Position numbers and translations under genes: made by a program. Under the pieces are notes generated by a model. It did no database searches. It saw only the letters and a program-made list of their open reading frames with translations, and was not told where the DNA came from. A stretch of DNA of 64,000 bases. Origin: Asparagopsis taxiformis (lineage: Eukaryota; Rhodophyta; Florideophyceae; Bonnemaisoniales; Bonnemaisoniaceae). The stretch is taken from the NCBI GenBank assembly GCA_030407315.1, contig JALQPE010000069.1:62001-126000 (forward strand). The letters run 5' to 3'. Shown in pieces: positions 51,444 to 60,705 of the stretch. Numbering within the stretch: the first letter of the stretch is position 1; the number at the start of each line of letters is the position of its first letter.

Positions 51444-52568
51444 ATGAAGCCTAGCGTAATATGTTGCGGACTCAGTTGCATAGATATGGAACTCCACTCC
51501 TGCGGATATCCAACAACCGCGGAGGCTATAACAACGTTCGACAATGCCACCTTCACAGCCGGCGGTTCAGCTCCTCAGACATCACGCGCACTGGCCGCAC
51601 TTTCGGTACCTGTCGCTGCGATTGGCATGATAGGCCGTGATCCACACGGAAAGATGTTAGCCGAATTGCTCCAATCAGATGGTGTAGATTCCTCACATCT
51701 TGTCGTAGACGAGTCTGTATGTACTTCCCTAGCAGTTCTTCCTCTCTTTCGAGATGGTACTCGTGGGTGCTTCGTGACGCTGGCTGCAAATAACACCGCC
51801 ACTGTGGATGCTTTATTATCTCGAAGCGACCTATGCTTCAGTGATGCACTGCGCGTCTTTCATTTTGGGTACCCCCATCTTATGCCCTGTGTCCAGGGTG
51901 CGCAGCTTCGCCATATGTTTGAACGGGTACGAAAGGCTGCACCGCGTGTCATCCTTACTCTAGACCTGAATGGAGTACATTGCTCCGAAGAGCAGAAACA
52001 AGTTCTGAGTGCGGCATTGCCACTAACTGCGGCTGTACATGCCAATCTGGAGGAAGCGTGTACGGTCACTGGCTATTCGTCTTCGCAGACGAGTCATACA
52101 TTGTGTGTCTCGCAGATACGTGAGCTAGGTGAATGGTTTACGAAGCGTAGAGCTGCAATGGTTTTTATCACATGTGGGAAGGATGGTGTTGTTGTTGTGA
52201 CAGATGCCGCTGAACGTGACGAAGCATGGGAGAAACGATTGAATCTTTCGCGCGCTTTAGAGAGAGATGTTTGCTTGTATCGTCAAGCGTTTGCAGTCGC
52301 GCCGAACATTACGGTAAATGCAAGCGGAGCTGGTGATGCGTTCACGGCCGGCTTTGTCGCTGAGCTTGCCAATAGTGCTGGTGAACGGGGTTTGGAGAGG
52401 ATTACTGACGCGGGTTTAGCGTCGGCTCTTCTGCGAATTGACAAGACACTTTCTGCAAACGGTGAGCGATATGAGATCAGTGAGCTAGTTGATGAAGTGA
52501 GAAAGAAGCGAAAAAGACTACAGGCTCGTGATAGTATGGCGGGAGATAAGTATTCAACGATCAATTAG
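51444..52568 (+). CDS. pfkB-family carbohydrate kinase (ribokinase-like)
   Basis: 374 residues from ATG 51444. The N-terminus has the family substrate region (FTAGGSAPQTSRALAAL) and IGMIGRDPHGKML. Near residue 295 is the signature NASGAGDAFTAGF, whose Asp is the catalytic base and whose glycines form the anion hole for ATP transfer. The length is slightly more than usual (300-340) because of a basic C-terminal tail. It phosphorylates a sugar or nucleoside. Specificity cannot be fixed by eye. No transit peptide is obvious, so probably cytosolic. Single exon. Confidence 0.9.
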   Translation: MKPSVICCGLSCIDMELHSCGYPTTAEAITTFDNATFTAGGSAPQTSRALAALSVPVAAIGMIGRDPHGKMLAELLQSDGVDSSHLVVDESVCTSLAVLPLFRDGTRGCFVTLAANNTATVDALLSRSDLCFSDALRVFHFGYPHLMPCVQGAQLRHMFERVRKAAPRVILTLDLNGVHCSEEQKQVLSAALPLTAAVHANLEEACTVTGYSSSQTSHTLCVSQIRELGEWFTKRRAAMVFITCGKDGVVVVTDAAERDEAWEKRLNLSRALERDVCLYRQAFAVAPNITVNASGAGDAFTAGFVAELANSAGERGLERITDAGLASALLRIDKTLSANGERYEISELVDEVRKKRKRLQARDSMAGDKYSTIN

Positions 52569-52640
52569 TTGACGAATGATATAACTGTACAAACTGGCTG
52601 AGGTTTAATCTCGAAAGATACATGTGTCGTGCTCTCTAGC

Positions 52641-54032
52641 TCACTGTGATGTGCTGAGGTTAATTGTACCACCTGCCCTAATCTGACCCCAGCCGATAAG
52701 ACGCCAATGCTTATCAATTCTACGCGACAAAGCTATCTTCTCTCCGACCGACGTGCACACCGGATTCGACAGTGAGAATTTTGCCAAATCACGCTTCACT
52801 GCAAGCACACGACCCCCGGTGCTTGTACTACCAATATTCATCATGAGCATTTCACCCTTATCAAGCCGTGAAACCTTTGCCTGTTTACTATCGCCTTCTG
52901 TCTTCATCCCAAGCAGGCGACGAAGAAGGAAAAAGTTGACCTCCAGTTCGCAGTACACATCTGGCAGCTGACCCTTGTTACCCAAAACGTGTCCCACAAG
53001 TCGATCGGCACGCGTGAGCGTTGGATCGATTTTTGTTCCCACACCGATAAGACCACCAGGCACTGCATATTGCAAATCGTTTTGCTCTGCATGCATGGAG
53101 CGAATGACACTAACAATGGGACTGCATGCCATCTTGCCGTTGGCATCGCGGTAACTGATACCAGGTCTAACTTCAATGGCGTCTCCTACACTGAGTACGC
53201 CCTGCATAATCGAACCACCTGCGACACCACCCTTGAGATCTTCAACTTCCTCGCCAGGCTTGTTGACATCGAAGGAGCGGATAACGATCATACGCGGCGT
53301 ACTGAGGAAATCACGTTTGGGGACGGGCACCTTTTTGATAAGGTATTCCACCACAACGTCGATATTATATTTGAGCTGTGCGGAAATAGGGATGATAGGG
53401 GAATCTTCGGCGACAGTTCCAGTAGTAAACTCGCGGATCTGCTGGTACTGCGCCTCTGCGGCTGTCTCCTTAACAAGATCGATCTTGTTTTGAAGGATGA
53501 TAATGTTTCGCAGCTTCATGATCTCCACGGCAGCAAGATGTTCACTGGTCTGTGGTTGGGGACATGGTTCGTTACCAGCAATGAGGAGCAGGGCAGCATC
53601 CATGACTGCGGCGCCGTTGAGCATGGTAGCCATGAGAATATCGTGGCCTGGGCAATCAACGAAAGAGACGTGACGCTTGAGATCCATGAGACCGGTACAG
53701 CCGGGGACTTCGCATTCGGGGGCGTCTTCCTTGGAAGAACCGTAGGCACGGTAGCAGGACGGACGAGGACATGTATTGTCGGAACATTTGTAGAGCTTTG
53801 CGTTGGCGTAACCGAGTTTGATGGTGATGTTACGCTCGTGTTCAGTCTTGAAGCGAACGGTCTGAACGCCGGATATAGCTTTGACGACTGTGGACTTGCC
53901 GTGGGCCACATGACCGATGGTGCCGATGTTGATGGTTGCTTGGCGGGAGATCACCTGAGGGGAAAGCGGGTTGAGGGAGGCGACATCTAGTGTGGCAAGG
54001 TCCTGCACAGCCAGGCCACGCGAGTCGGACAT
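52641..54032 (-). CDS. Translation initiation factor eIF2, gamma subunit
   Basis: 463 residues from ATG 54032 (MSDSRGLAV...); the open frame extends upstream but without family sequence. GTPase motifs: GHVAHGKST (G1), switch I with [22 protein letters not shown] (G3), NKID (G4). The zinc-ribbon region between them has CSDNTC and CEVPGC. Domains II and III follow and the C-terminus is full length. It binds initiator Met-tRNA and GTP and, with alpha and beta, delivers the tRNA to the 40S subunit. Single exon. A single highly conserved gene in eukaryotes, useful as a phylogenetic marker here. Confidence 0.97.
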   Translation of the reverse strand: MSDSRGLAVQDLATLDVASLNPLSPQVISRQATINIGTIGHVAHGKSTVVKAISGVQTVRFKTEHERNITIKLGYANAKLYKCSDNTCPRPSCYRAYGSSKEDAPECEVPGCTGLMDLKRHVSFVDCPGHDILMATMLNGAAVMDAALLLIAGNEPCPQPQTSEHLAAVEIMKLRNIIILQNKIDLVKETAAEAQYQQIREFTTGTVAEDSPIIPISAQLKYNIDVVVEYLIKKVPVPKRDFLSTPRMIVIRSFDVNKPGEEVEDLKGGVAGGSIMQGVLSVGDAIEVRPGISYRDANGKMACSPIVSVIRSMHAEQNDLQYAVPGGLIGVGTKIDPTLTRADRLVGHVLGNKGQLPDVYCELEVNFFLLRRLLGMKTEGDSKQAKVSRLDKGEMLMMNIGSTSTGGRVLAVKRDLAKFSLSNPVCTSVGEKIALSRRIDKHWRLIGWGQIRAGGTINLSTSQ

Positions 54033-54327
54033 GATGGGGAGGGCGGTGAAGTGTGTGGAGAGCGTTGGGGAGACGCGCGGAGCGGCGGTTGTCGTCGATG
54101 TGCAGTGGAGCGTGGGCGGGCGGGAGGCGGTACGGTCGGCGGGCGGGTTGAAAATGTATGATTTATTTTTCAAGTTTTTAGTTTGTTATTTTATACAGAC
54201 CAATTTTGATTTCGACATGTCACTGAGACTTGCACGATATCTCAACGTATCTGATATATTGGTAGCTTTACAGATGCAATTGAGGGCTCATGAAAGTAAG
54301 CGGGGACTAGAGAGGGACAAGATGATT
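54033..54327. promoter_or_regulatory. eIF2 gamma upstream region
   Basis: 295 bases between the eIF2 gamma start and the end of the B-box-like gene (both minus strand). Presumed promoter; no TATA box recognised. Confidence 0.35.
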
Positions 54328-54846
54328 TCACTCTGCTGAGCTAGAAACACTGAAGCCAGCATCTGTACCATCATCGGCGGTACTGTCGCTTTCGTCGCGT
54401 TTGTCAGTAGATGAACGATGTTTACTAGAATCATCGCTGCGCCTCGACCTACCCTTCCTCTTCCTTCCAATTTCCTCTACGATGGCTCTCTTCACAATGT
54501 CACCAGCGGGCTTGACTTTGGAGTCGGTGACTGCAAAGCCGATATGACATTCACCACAGAGGGCGTACACCTCGCCGTTTGCATAGCGAACGGCGGGACG
54601 AGCGCGACAAGCGACGCACAATGCGAGCACGCCGACACTGCGATGGAGGTCGTTCAACCTGCGTCCGCGACATGTACGTGGCGGATGCGACTTGGAGGCA
54701 CGGCCGCGCACGTGCAACTGCTCTGCGCACGTGGAGCAAGCGCATTCGGCACAATCTGGACAGTAGACGCTTGCGCTTGCGCGCTCGCAGCCGTCGCACA
54801 GGACGCGGACGACCTTGAGCGATCGTTTCCGCGGGTCCTTGTCCAT
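54328..54846 (-). CDS. B-box-like zinc-finger protein
   Basis: 172 residues from ATG 54846 (MDKDPRKRS). Residues ~17-48 have a B-box pattern (CDGCERASASVYCPDC ... CSTCAEQLH), and a second set of paired cysteines (CVACRARPAVRY ... LCGECH) at ~85-115 resembles another zinc-binding unit. The last 60 residues are basic then Ser/Asp-rich, with a nuclear-signal-like GRKRKGRSRR. In plants B-box proteins act in light and circadian transcription; here no CCT domain is present, so that role is only suggested. The open frame extends upstream without family sequence. Confidence 0.7.
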   Translation of the reverse strand: MDKDPRKRSLKVVRVLCDGCERASASVYCPDCAECACSTCAEQLHVRGRASKSHPPRTCRGRRLNDLHRSVGVLALCVACRARPAVRYANGEVYALCGECHIGFAVTDSKVKPAGDIVKRAIVEEIGRKRKGRSRRSDDSSKHRSSTDKRDESDSTADDGTDAGFSVSSSAE

Positions 54847-56062
54847 CTTGGGGAAGGGCGACGCCCGGGCGGGTGGGGTGCGGCGGAAGGTAAGGGTGAG
54901 GACTGGCGAGCAAACGGGGGAGAGGAAGCGATTGGGACGGTGTGCGTAGACAGACGGATAAATGGGGCGTTTATGACGGCGCGTGTGCACCGGGTGGAGA
55001 TTATTGTGTTTGGTATGGAGGCGAGAAATGGGCAACGAATCTGGGCGCTTGACCAAACAGCGCACGGCTGTGGCGCAGCGGTGACGCGAGTGGAGGAAAT
55101 GTCGACGATGGATAAGCGCAAGCGCCACCAGCAGGAGACGCCTGTTGGTGAAATGGCTGAAATGGGTGGTTGTGATTGGCTTGTGACGTTTTACGCTGAG
55201 GCGGTGCAGCGAAGCGTGCAGATATTTTTCTGCGCCACCAATAGAGATGTGCCAAGTGGATGCAGCATCACATCGGACGTGATTCTGCGCTCAAGCGGTG
55301 GAAATCGATGATGTTGGAGGCTGTTTGATCATGTTTTGGAGGCGGCTGATTGGACACTTGTTGACGTTTGGTGAGTGCAACTTTATCCCAAGATTTTAAT
55401 CACGCAGCAACAGGTACACCAGAACGAAAAATACAAACGCAAACAAAAACAACATACACATATGTCCGCCGCTGCGCGAAGCCGCCAGCCGCCTCAATTC
55501 ACCCATCGTTCTGGACAGCGCATCATCCGCCGAGCCCATGGTATTGCCTATCCCGTCCAGCAATACATTCTGTTCATTCACTTCCGTTCCTATGTTGATC
55601 ACCAACTAGACATATCTTGCACGCGTCCATGTCAGTATCATTCATCGCAAATGCACACCACCGCACCATACGCAATCGCTTACCTCTCGCATTTCGCCAA
55701 CTCGTCCGCGCAATCTATCGACACTGTTCTCATTCGCACACTCTACCATTTCTCGTTCGTGCGCCGCAACAATTCCCTCATGTCCGCTTTCTCGTCCCCG
55801 TTCCCCGCCTCCCTGCACGTTGACCCGCCGCTGCGCTCCCTCCCCAAACAGCAACGCGCGCTTGCTTGCCCCGTGTGTAGCCATGCGAGTCGATCGCGTG
55901 CGCACACTTCCCATCAGTCAACTTGCCCGTTTATATACAACAAATTTCAAAACAAAAAAAATCCATCTGCATTTCATTTCCGTCCAATCATATCTCAACC
56001 GTTCCGTTGCTCATAGCAAACAGCCGCCTCCGCTCCCGCCCATCCGCTCGCTAAATCCTTCT
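54847..56062. other. Divergent intergenic region
   Basis: 1.2 kb between the B-box-like gene (minus) and ADA2 (plus). Frames exist but none is convincing. A TATATA at 55932-55937 lies 126 bases before the ADA2 start. Confidence 0.45.
55932..55937 (+). promoter_or_regulatory. TATA box candidate of ADA2
   Basis: TATATA in an AT-rich patch 126 bases before ATG 56063. Confidence 0.4.
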
Positions 56063-59000
56063 ATGCTCCACGACCACATCCTCCCATTCCTCCCGTCTAC
56101 AAATCTCCCAACTATGCGCTTTTCCCGTCGAGCATCCATCTCCACAACCCCGACAACGCCCTCCCCTGGCCCCTTTTGCACATATTGTCAGTACGACCTC
56201 TCGTCACAACCAGCCCACATCATCTGCGCCAGCCCCCAATGTCTCAATGCTCCCTATTGCGTAGACTGCTTTTCTGTCGGCGCCGCAACCCTCCCCCACG
56301 CATCCAACCATCCCTATCGCGTCTCGGAGCGCGTTCAAACCGCAGTATACGCCGCCGATTGGACCGCCAATGAAGAGTTCCGACTCCTCCACGCTCTCTC
56401 CTCCTACGGCCCTTGTCACTGGCGTGCAGTTGCAGACTATGTCCGAACAAAGTCCGTTCGCAAATGTGAATTGCACTATGCACAAGTCTACCTCGAATCC
56501 AAAACTGCCCCCTTCCCTGACGAATCCGCTCTGCAACCACCCGCCCAAAGACCACCCTCTCCATCGCCCCCACCCCCAGACGCTCCCGACCGCACCGTTC
56601 GTCCCCCCGCATCGACAACCCCCGGCGCCCTAGAAGGCTACATGCCGTTGCGAGGCGACTTTGACACCGAATGGGACGACGAAGCAGAGCTCCTCATCTC
56701 CGATCTTTCAATTTCTCTCGAAGACACCTCCGAGGAAACCGACTTGAAAATACGCCTCCTCGAACTCTACAATCAGCGATTGAAAACCCGCGAAGCTGTC
56801 AAGCAGTTCCTTTTCGAAAACCGTCTGCTCGACTTTGATGCGCACAAAACTTCAGATAGACGCACCACTCGCGATGAAAAGGAACTCTCAGCTCGCTTGC
56901 GCATTTTCGCCCATCTCCTTTCTCCCGAGCAGTATACAGCTTTCACCAGCTCTGTGCTCGCCAAGTATCGTCTCTCTCGCGACCTCCATCGACATACCAT
57001 GGCCAGAGCAGCGGGTGCACGAACAAAACCAGAAGTTGACTTTTACGAATTTGAACGACGCATGCGCGCTACACGTCTTGCACCCAAACCTAAGCCACGC
57101 CAACCACAACCTGATGCGCAGCACCCTACACTTCCGGAGAAAACTGCTCCGACATCTACAGAGCTGCGACGCGCCCGCGAAGCAAAACGTGTTCAGAAAA
57201 GCGTCTACCCACAGGTAGAAGCAATGCCCATCCAGCATTTACAAGACGTGCATATGCTTACTCTGTCGGAGAAGAAATTGTGTTCAGCTCTGCACATTCC
57301 ACCGGTCGAATTTTTGCGCTTACGTGATTCTATGCTCTATGCCAGTGAGCAGGAACTTGGCCGTGCCGATAGGAAACAGGGGGTCATTCTCAAACTGCGT
57401 GCTGTTCGTAAGGACGCAGATGCTATAAATGTCGCGCAGGTTGAACAACGGAAGACGCTCGGGCAGGATGATGAGAGATGCCGGACGCGGAGGGAGGTTG
57501 CGAAGCGAGGTGCTTATCGAGTGCAGACAACACTGTCTCGTGCAACCGTGAACATGCAAAATATACCGGATACGGCTATTGCTGGCACAGCAGCTTTGAC
57601 TGCAGCGCCAACAAATGTGAAAATGTCCACAGTTAGAGTCGAGCGTGTCCAGACGCGAAGTGTTTCAAAGGCTGCGAACGCTGCAATGCAACCACCAGCA
57701 TCGGGTCTGGAGCAATTAGCTAGAGGTATGTGTCACGGGACAGCGTTAACGACCAAGCACCGTGTTTCTGGAACAACCACAGGAGTCAACCAAAACACAA
57801 TCTTACCACCCAATGCGCTAGACCCCCCTGCAAGTACAGCAAACAGGTCCGTTGTAAACTCCCTCGCTGTACATTTTTACGAGCCACATCTCAAAAAGGT
57901 TGACAACGAAGAGACGCTGCAACGGTTCATATTGGGCATTGTCGAGGAGCGTATCGAAGCGGCCATATCGACTTGTCCCGGTCAACCAATGCAGCAACCC
58001 AGATTGCGTCTAACCCTTAAAGGTAGTATGGGCCAAAACGTTGAACCCAACGCGCCGATTGTCCCAAATGATCATTGCAGCATTGAAAAAAGCCAGACTG
58101 CGGACAAAGCTCAAGATGCTCGTGACAAAGTAGAAAAGGAACGCGGACCGGACCTGATGCAAGTAGATTCGCAACCTGAAAAGACAAACGAAATCACATT
58201 TCAACCAGCGAAGAAAGTTCGAATCAACGAAAAGCCACCAAGTTTCGCTCCATCTGGCGGTACGCAACCTCAGCCAAAGACGCTTATCTTACGACAAATG
58301 GAGAAACCCGACCGTTCGACAGCCTCCAATGGGAAAAACAATGATGCACCCCGACGGAGGAGAAAAAGGAGTATCAACATATCGGAAGACGAATTTTCCA
58401 GTAGCGATGAGTTGGCACAGGATAAGGCGTCCAAAGCCAATGGTGAACCTGATTTGTTGAACAAAAGTCAAGCGTCCCTCGCCCAACCTGATGAAGATCA
58501 GAAAGAGAATCAATCACTGGCAAATGCTATCCTTGGCAAACGTAGAAGACAAGAGGATGAGCCAGATAATGGTAATCAAGCCACCCAGAAGGGGCTGATT
58601 ACTGCTCGTAGTGCCCATGACTTGGTAGAAATAGCTGGTGGAGACGCAACTCAGAATGCAGCCCAACACCCAGAAAATGATACTGCTAAGATAGTACCCG
58701 ACTCTGGAGACTGTCCGGAAAACGTGAAAAAACTTGCGAAACGTGACACTGCTGAAAAGAGTATACCAGCCACGCAAAAAGGGTTACGCGATGGAGATTC
58801 GAAAGTAGATGCTGCCATGGACCATGGTGGAACTGTGGAAGAATATGTACTTGACGAAGGAGTTCTTGATCCTCCACGAAAGGAGACAACCTCCTCCTAT
58901 GTGGTGTTAGCAGCGCAACAAAGTGATGCCTCTAGTGACTACCTTGAAATTCGTGGGGCTCCGAAACAACCGTCGCAGGACGACAATCCTGAGCATTTAA

Positions 59001-59527
59001 GAAAGCGAGATGACAGCCACCAGCAGGAGCGCAATAATAAGGCCTCCCCAAGCGAGGCCAGTGCATCTGGAAGCGATGTAGACTTCCGTGTTGAGAGTCA
59101 AGAGTTGATGTCTTCTGGAGAGGAAAATGGTTCAGACATTGTCAGCAACGTGCCAGACGTACAACGTGATCGCGTAACGCCAACAAGAAGATCAACACGA
59201 ATCAAGAAGAAAATTCAACTGGGAGAAGAAAGCCCTGAACAGGTAGTGAAAACTCGAAAAAGGACGAAGCGAGGTCGAGGACGCCCGCCGGGTTCTAAAT
59301 CTGCAAAGAAGAATGCTGTTCTAACAAGCAATCCCGATTCCGACAAGGGATTAGCGAATAATTCGGGCAACTATGAAGCCCAAAAACGCCCCATCACATC
59401 GGCAACGCAAACACCCGATGATACAGCTCAGGAAGATAAGGGAAGCACAAGAAAAAGGCCCGAGCCGAAGACACCTACCAAGTCGAGGTATGGAGGAAAT
59501 CGCTATAGCTTCAGAAACAGAAGCTAA
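56063..59527 (+). CDS. ADA2: Transcriptional adaptor ADA2 with a long C-terminal extension
   Basis: 1,154 residues if ATG 56063 is used (an ATG at 56114 is also possible; 56063 is the first after the TATA box). Residues ~37-85: ZZ zinc finger (FCTYCQYDLS ... YCVDCF). ~98-145: SANT domain (DWTANEEFRLLHALSSYG). ~193 onward: GYMPLRGDFDTEWDDEAELL, the ADA2 hallmark, then a coiled helical region. ~400-435: SWIRM-like (LSEKKLCSALHIPPVEFLRLRD). The following ~700 residues are disordered, acidic/basic, with an AT-hook-like RGRGRPPGSK near 1072. ADA2 activates the GCN5 histone acetyltransferase in SAGA-type complexes. Usual ADA2 proteins are 400-550 residues, so the extension is unusual. Confidence 0.93.
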   Translation: MLHDHILPFLPSTNLPTMRFSRRASISTTPTTPSPGPFCTYCQYDLSSQPAHIICASPQCLNAPYCVDCFSVGAATLPHASNHPYRVSERVQTAVYAADWTANEEFRLLHALSSYGPCHWRAVADYVRTKSVRKCELHYAQVYLESKTAPFPDESALQPPAQRPPSPSPPPPDAPDRTVRPPASTTPGALEGYMPLRGDFDTEWDDEAELLISDLSISLEDTSEETDLKIRLLELYNQRLKTREAVKQFLFENRLLDFDAHKTSDRRTTRDEKELSARLRIFAHLLSPEQYTAFTSSVLAKYRLSRDLHRHTMARAAGARTKPEVDFYEFERRMRATRLAPKPKPRQPQPDAQHPTLPEKTAPTSTELRRAREAKRVQKSVYPQVEAMPIQHLQDVHMLTLSEKKLCSALHIPPVEFLRLRDSMLYASEQELGRADRKQGVILKLRAVRKDADAINVAQVEQRKTLGQDDERCRTRREVAKRGAYRVQTTLSRATVNMQNIPDTAIAGTAALTAAPTNVKMSTVRVERVQTRSVSKAANAAMQPPASGLEQLARGMCHGTALTTKHRVSGTTTGVNQNTILPPNALDPPASTANRSVVNSLAVHFYEPHLKKVDNEETLQRFILGIVEERIEAAISTCPGQPMQQPRLRLTLKGSMGQNVEPNAPIVPNDHCSIEKSQTADKAQDARDKVEKERGPDLMQVDSQPEKTNEITFQPAKKVRINEKPPSFAPSGGTQPQPKTLILRQMEKPDRSTASNGKNNDAPRRRRKRSINISEDEFSSSDELAQDKASKANGEPDLLNKSQASLAQPDEDQKENQSLANAILGKRRRQEDEPDNGNQATQKGLITARSAHDLVEIAGGDATQNAAQHPENDTAKIVPDSGDCPENVKKLAKRDTAEKSIPATQKGLRDGDSKVDAAMDHGGTVEEYVLDEGVLDPPRKETTSSYVVLAAQQSDASSDYLEIRGAPKQPSQDDNPEHLRKRDDSHQQERNNKASPSEASASGSDVDFRVESQELMSSGEENGSDIVSNVPDVQRDRVTPTRRSTRIKKKIQLGEESPEQVVKTRKRTKRGRGRPPGSKSAKKNAVLTSNPDSDKGLANNSGNYEAQKRPITSATQTPDDTAQEDKGSTRKRPEPKTPTKSRYGGNRYSFRNRS

Positions 59528-59598
59528 AGCTTGTACATATTGCAAAATTCGGGCTGCTGTATTGTAGATAAAGATGTAATCACACCCTAATACCACAT

Positions 59599-60482
59599 TC
59601 AATATGTCCTTCGAGTAGTCTGAACAATCGTCGAAATGGTACCTGTTACCGCATCGGATACCCCCATGACCTTTGCAAACGCCGAACCGAAACCAGAGCG
59701 AAGCTCACCCGAGCGTCGAATGTTGTTCTCCAGAAATCGCCAAGTATCAGCACGACCTTCCGACTTGTCAGTCAACCAAAATAACTCTGTAGAATGGTAC
59801 ATCACACCCAGAGCAGCTCGATCCATATACCAAGCAAACTTTATCATTCAAAAAGCACCAAACAACGTCAGCCAAGCGTGCAAACACACGGACGCGTTCC
59901 AAATCAAGTGATACAACTTCAACTTACATCCGGGGAGCGGTATCCAGCAAAATGCGCAATTTCATCCACCATCAACGCAGAGGACCTAACCGCACGTGGC
60001 GCGTTTTGTGGTAGAGTCTGCAATGCGAGCGCCTGAGCCCACGAAGCATGGAACGGCTCATTCATTGAAAGCCTGGTCCGAATTGCGAAAGCAGCACGCT
60101 CACTCGGACTAGACGGATCGTCTTTCTGTGGAATGGCGAGTCTTTCCGCAAGCTGCACATTGCACCTGCGGACAAACAGCTCGGCAACCTGGACGGGCCC
60201 GCGTGCAAGCATGCCTTTAGCGGCTGGCGACCAATCTACATCACGAAGGGCTGCTGCGATCGCCTTGTCCGTCCAACCATGCTCTGGCACTTGCTTCAGA
60301 ACGGCGTCGCAGAGAATTGTCAGCTCGTCTGGCTGCTCCTGGTTGGGCGTCTCAGTCTCAGGGCTTGCTGTCGGATCTGGCGATGGTGTTGAGGGCGGTT
60401 CAGAGCTGAAATTTACTGAGAGGTTTGGAAGGCGCCGGTGGACGAGATTGGGGAGTCGACGCGAAAGTTGAATTAGCGCCAT
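59599..60482 (-). CDS. COQ9: COQ9, ubiquinone biosynthesis protein, one intron
   Basis: Exon 1 is 60482-59928 and exon 2 is 59838-59599, 264 residues. The first ~40 residues are basic and Ser/Pro-rich, a likely mitochondrial presequence. After splicing the conserved region reads HFAGYRSPD joined to FAWYMDRAALG, then STELFWLTDKS, matching the COQ9 C-terminal helices that bind isoprene lipids and present the quinone precursor to COQ7. Earlier segments (DAVLKQVPEHGWTDKAI) fit the family start. The TetR-like helical fold and length are normal. The gene ends 70 bases from ADA2, with which it converges. Confidence 0.92.
59839..59927 (-). other. Spliceosomal intron, 89 nt
   Basis: On the minus strand GTAAGT to GATAAAG, with GGCTGACG as branch-like site. 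Removal restores COQ9. Confidence 0.9.
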
Positions 60483-60705
60483 TGGGATTCGGGTGGTCGG
60501 TCTGGCGTGAGTGAGGACACACGTGGAATAGCGCAGCTTTGTAGACTTGACGCGGCTGATGCTGTTGGGTCAGTTGTTTGCGCTGTTTGTACAGTAGCGA
60601 TTGTGGAATTGGCATCACGTCATTTTAGATGCGGCGTTGTGTGCAAACAGATTAATAGCCTTCTGCGCTTGACAAGATTTATTGTACCACAACAATGTTG
60701 GGTGG

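Noticed and set aside
52989..53990. 333-codon plus-strand frame
   Set aside because: Exactly antisense to eIF2 gamma, which has every family motif.
54418..55311. 297-codon plus-strand frame
   Set aside because: Antisense to the B-box-like gene and its upstream region; no ATG-linked protein-like sequence.
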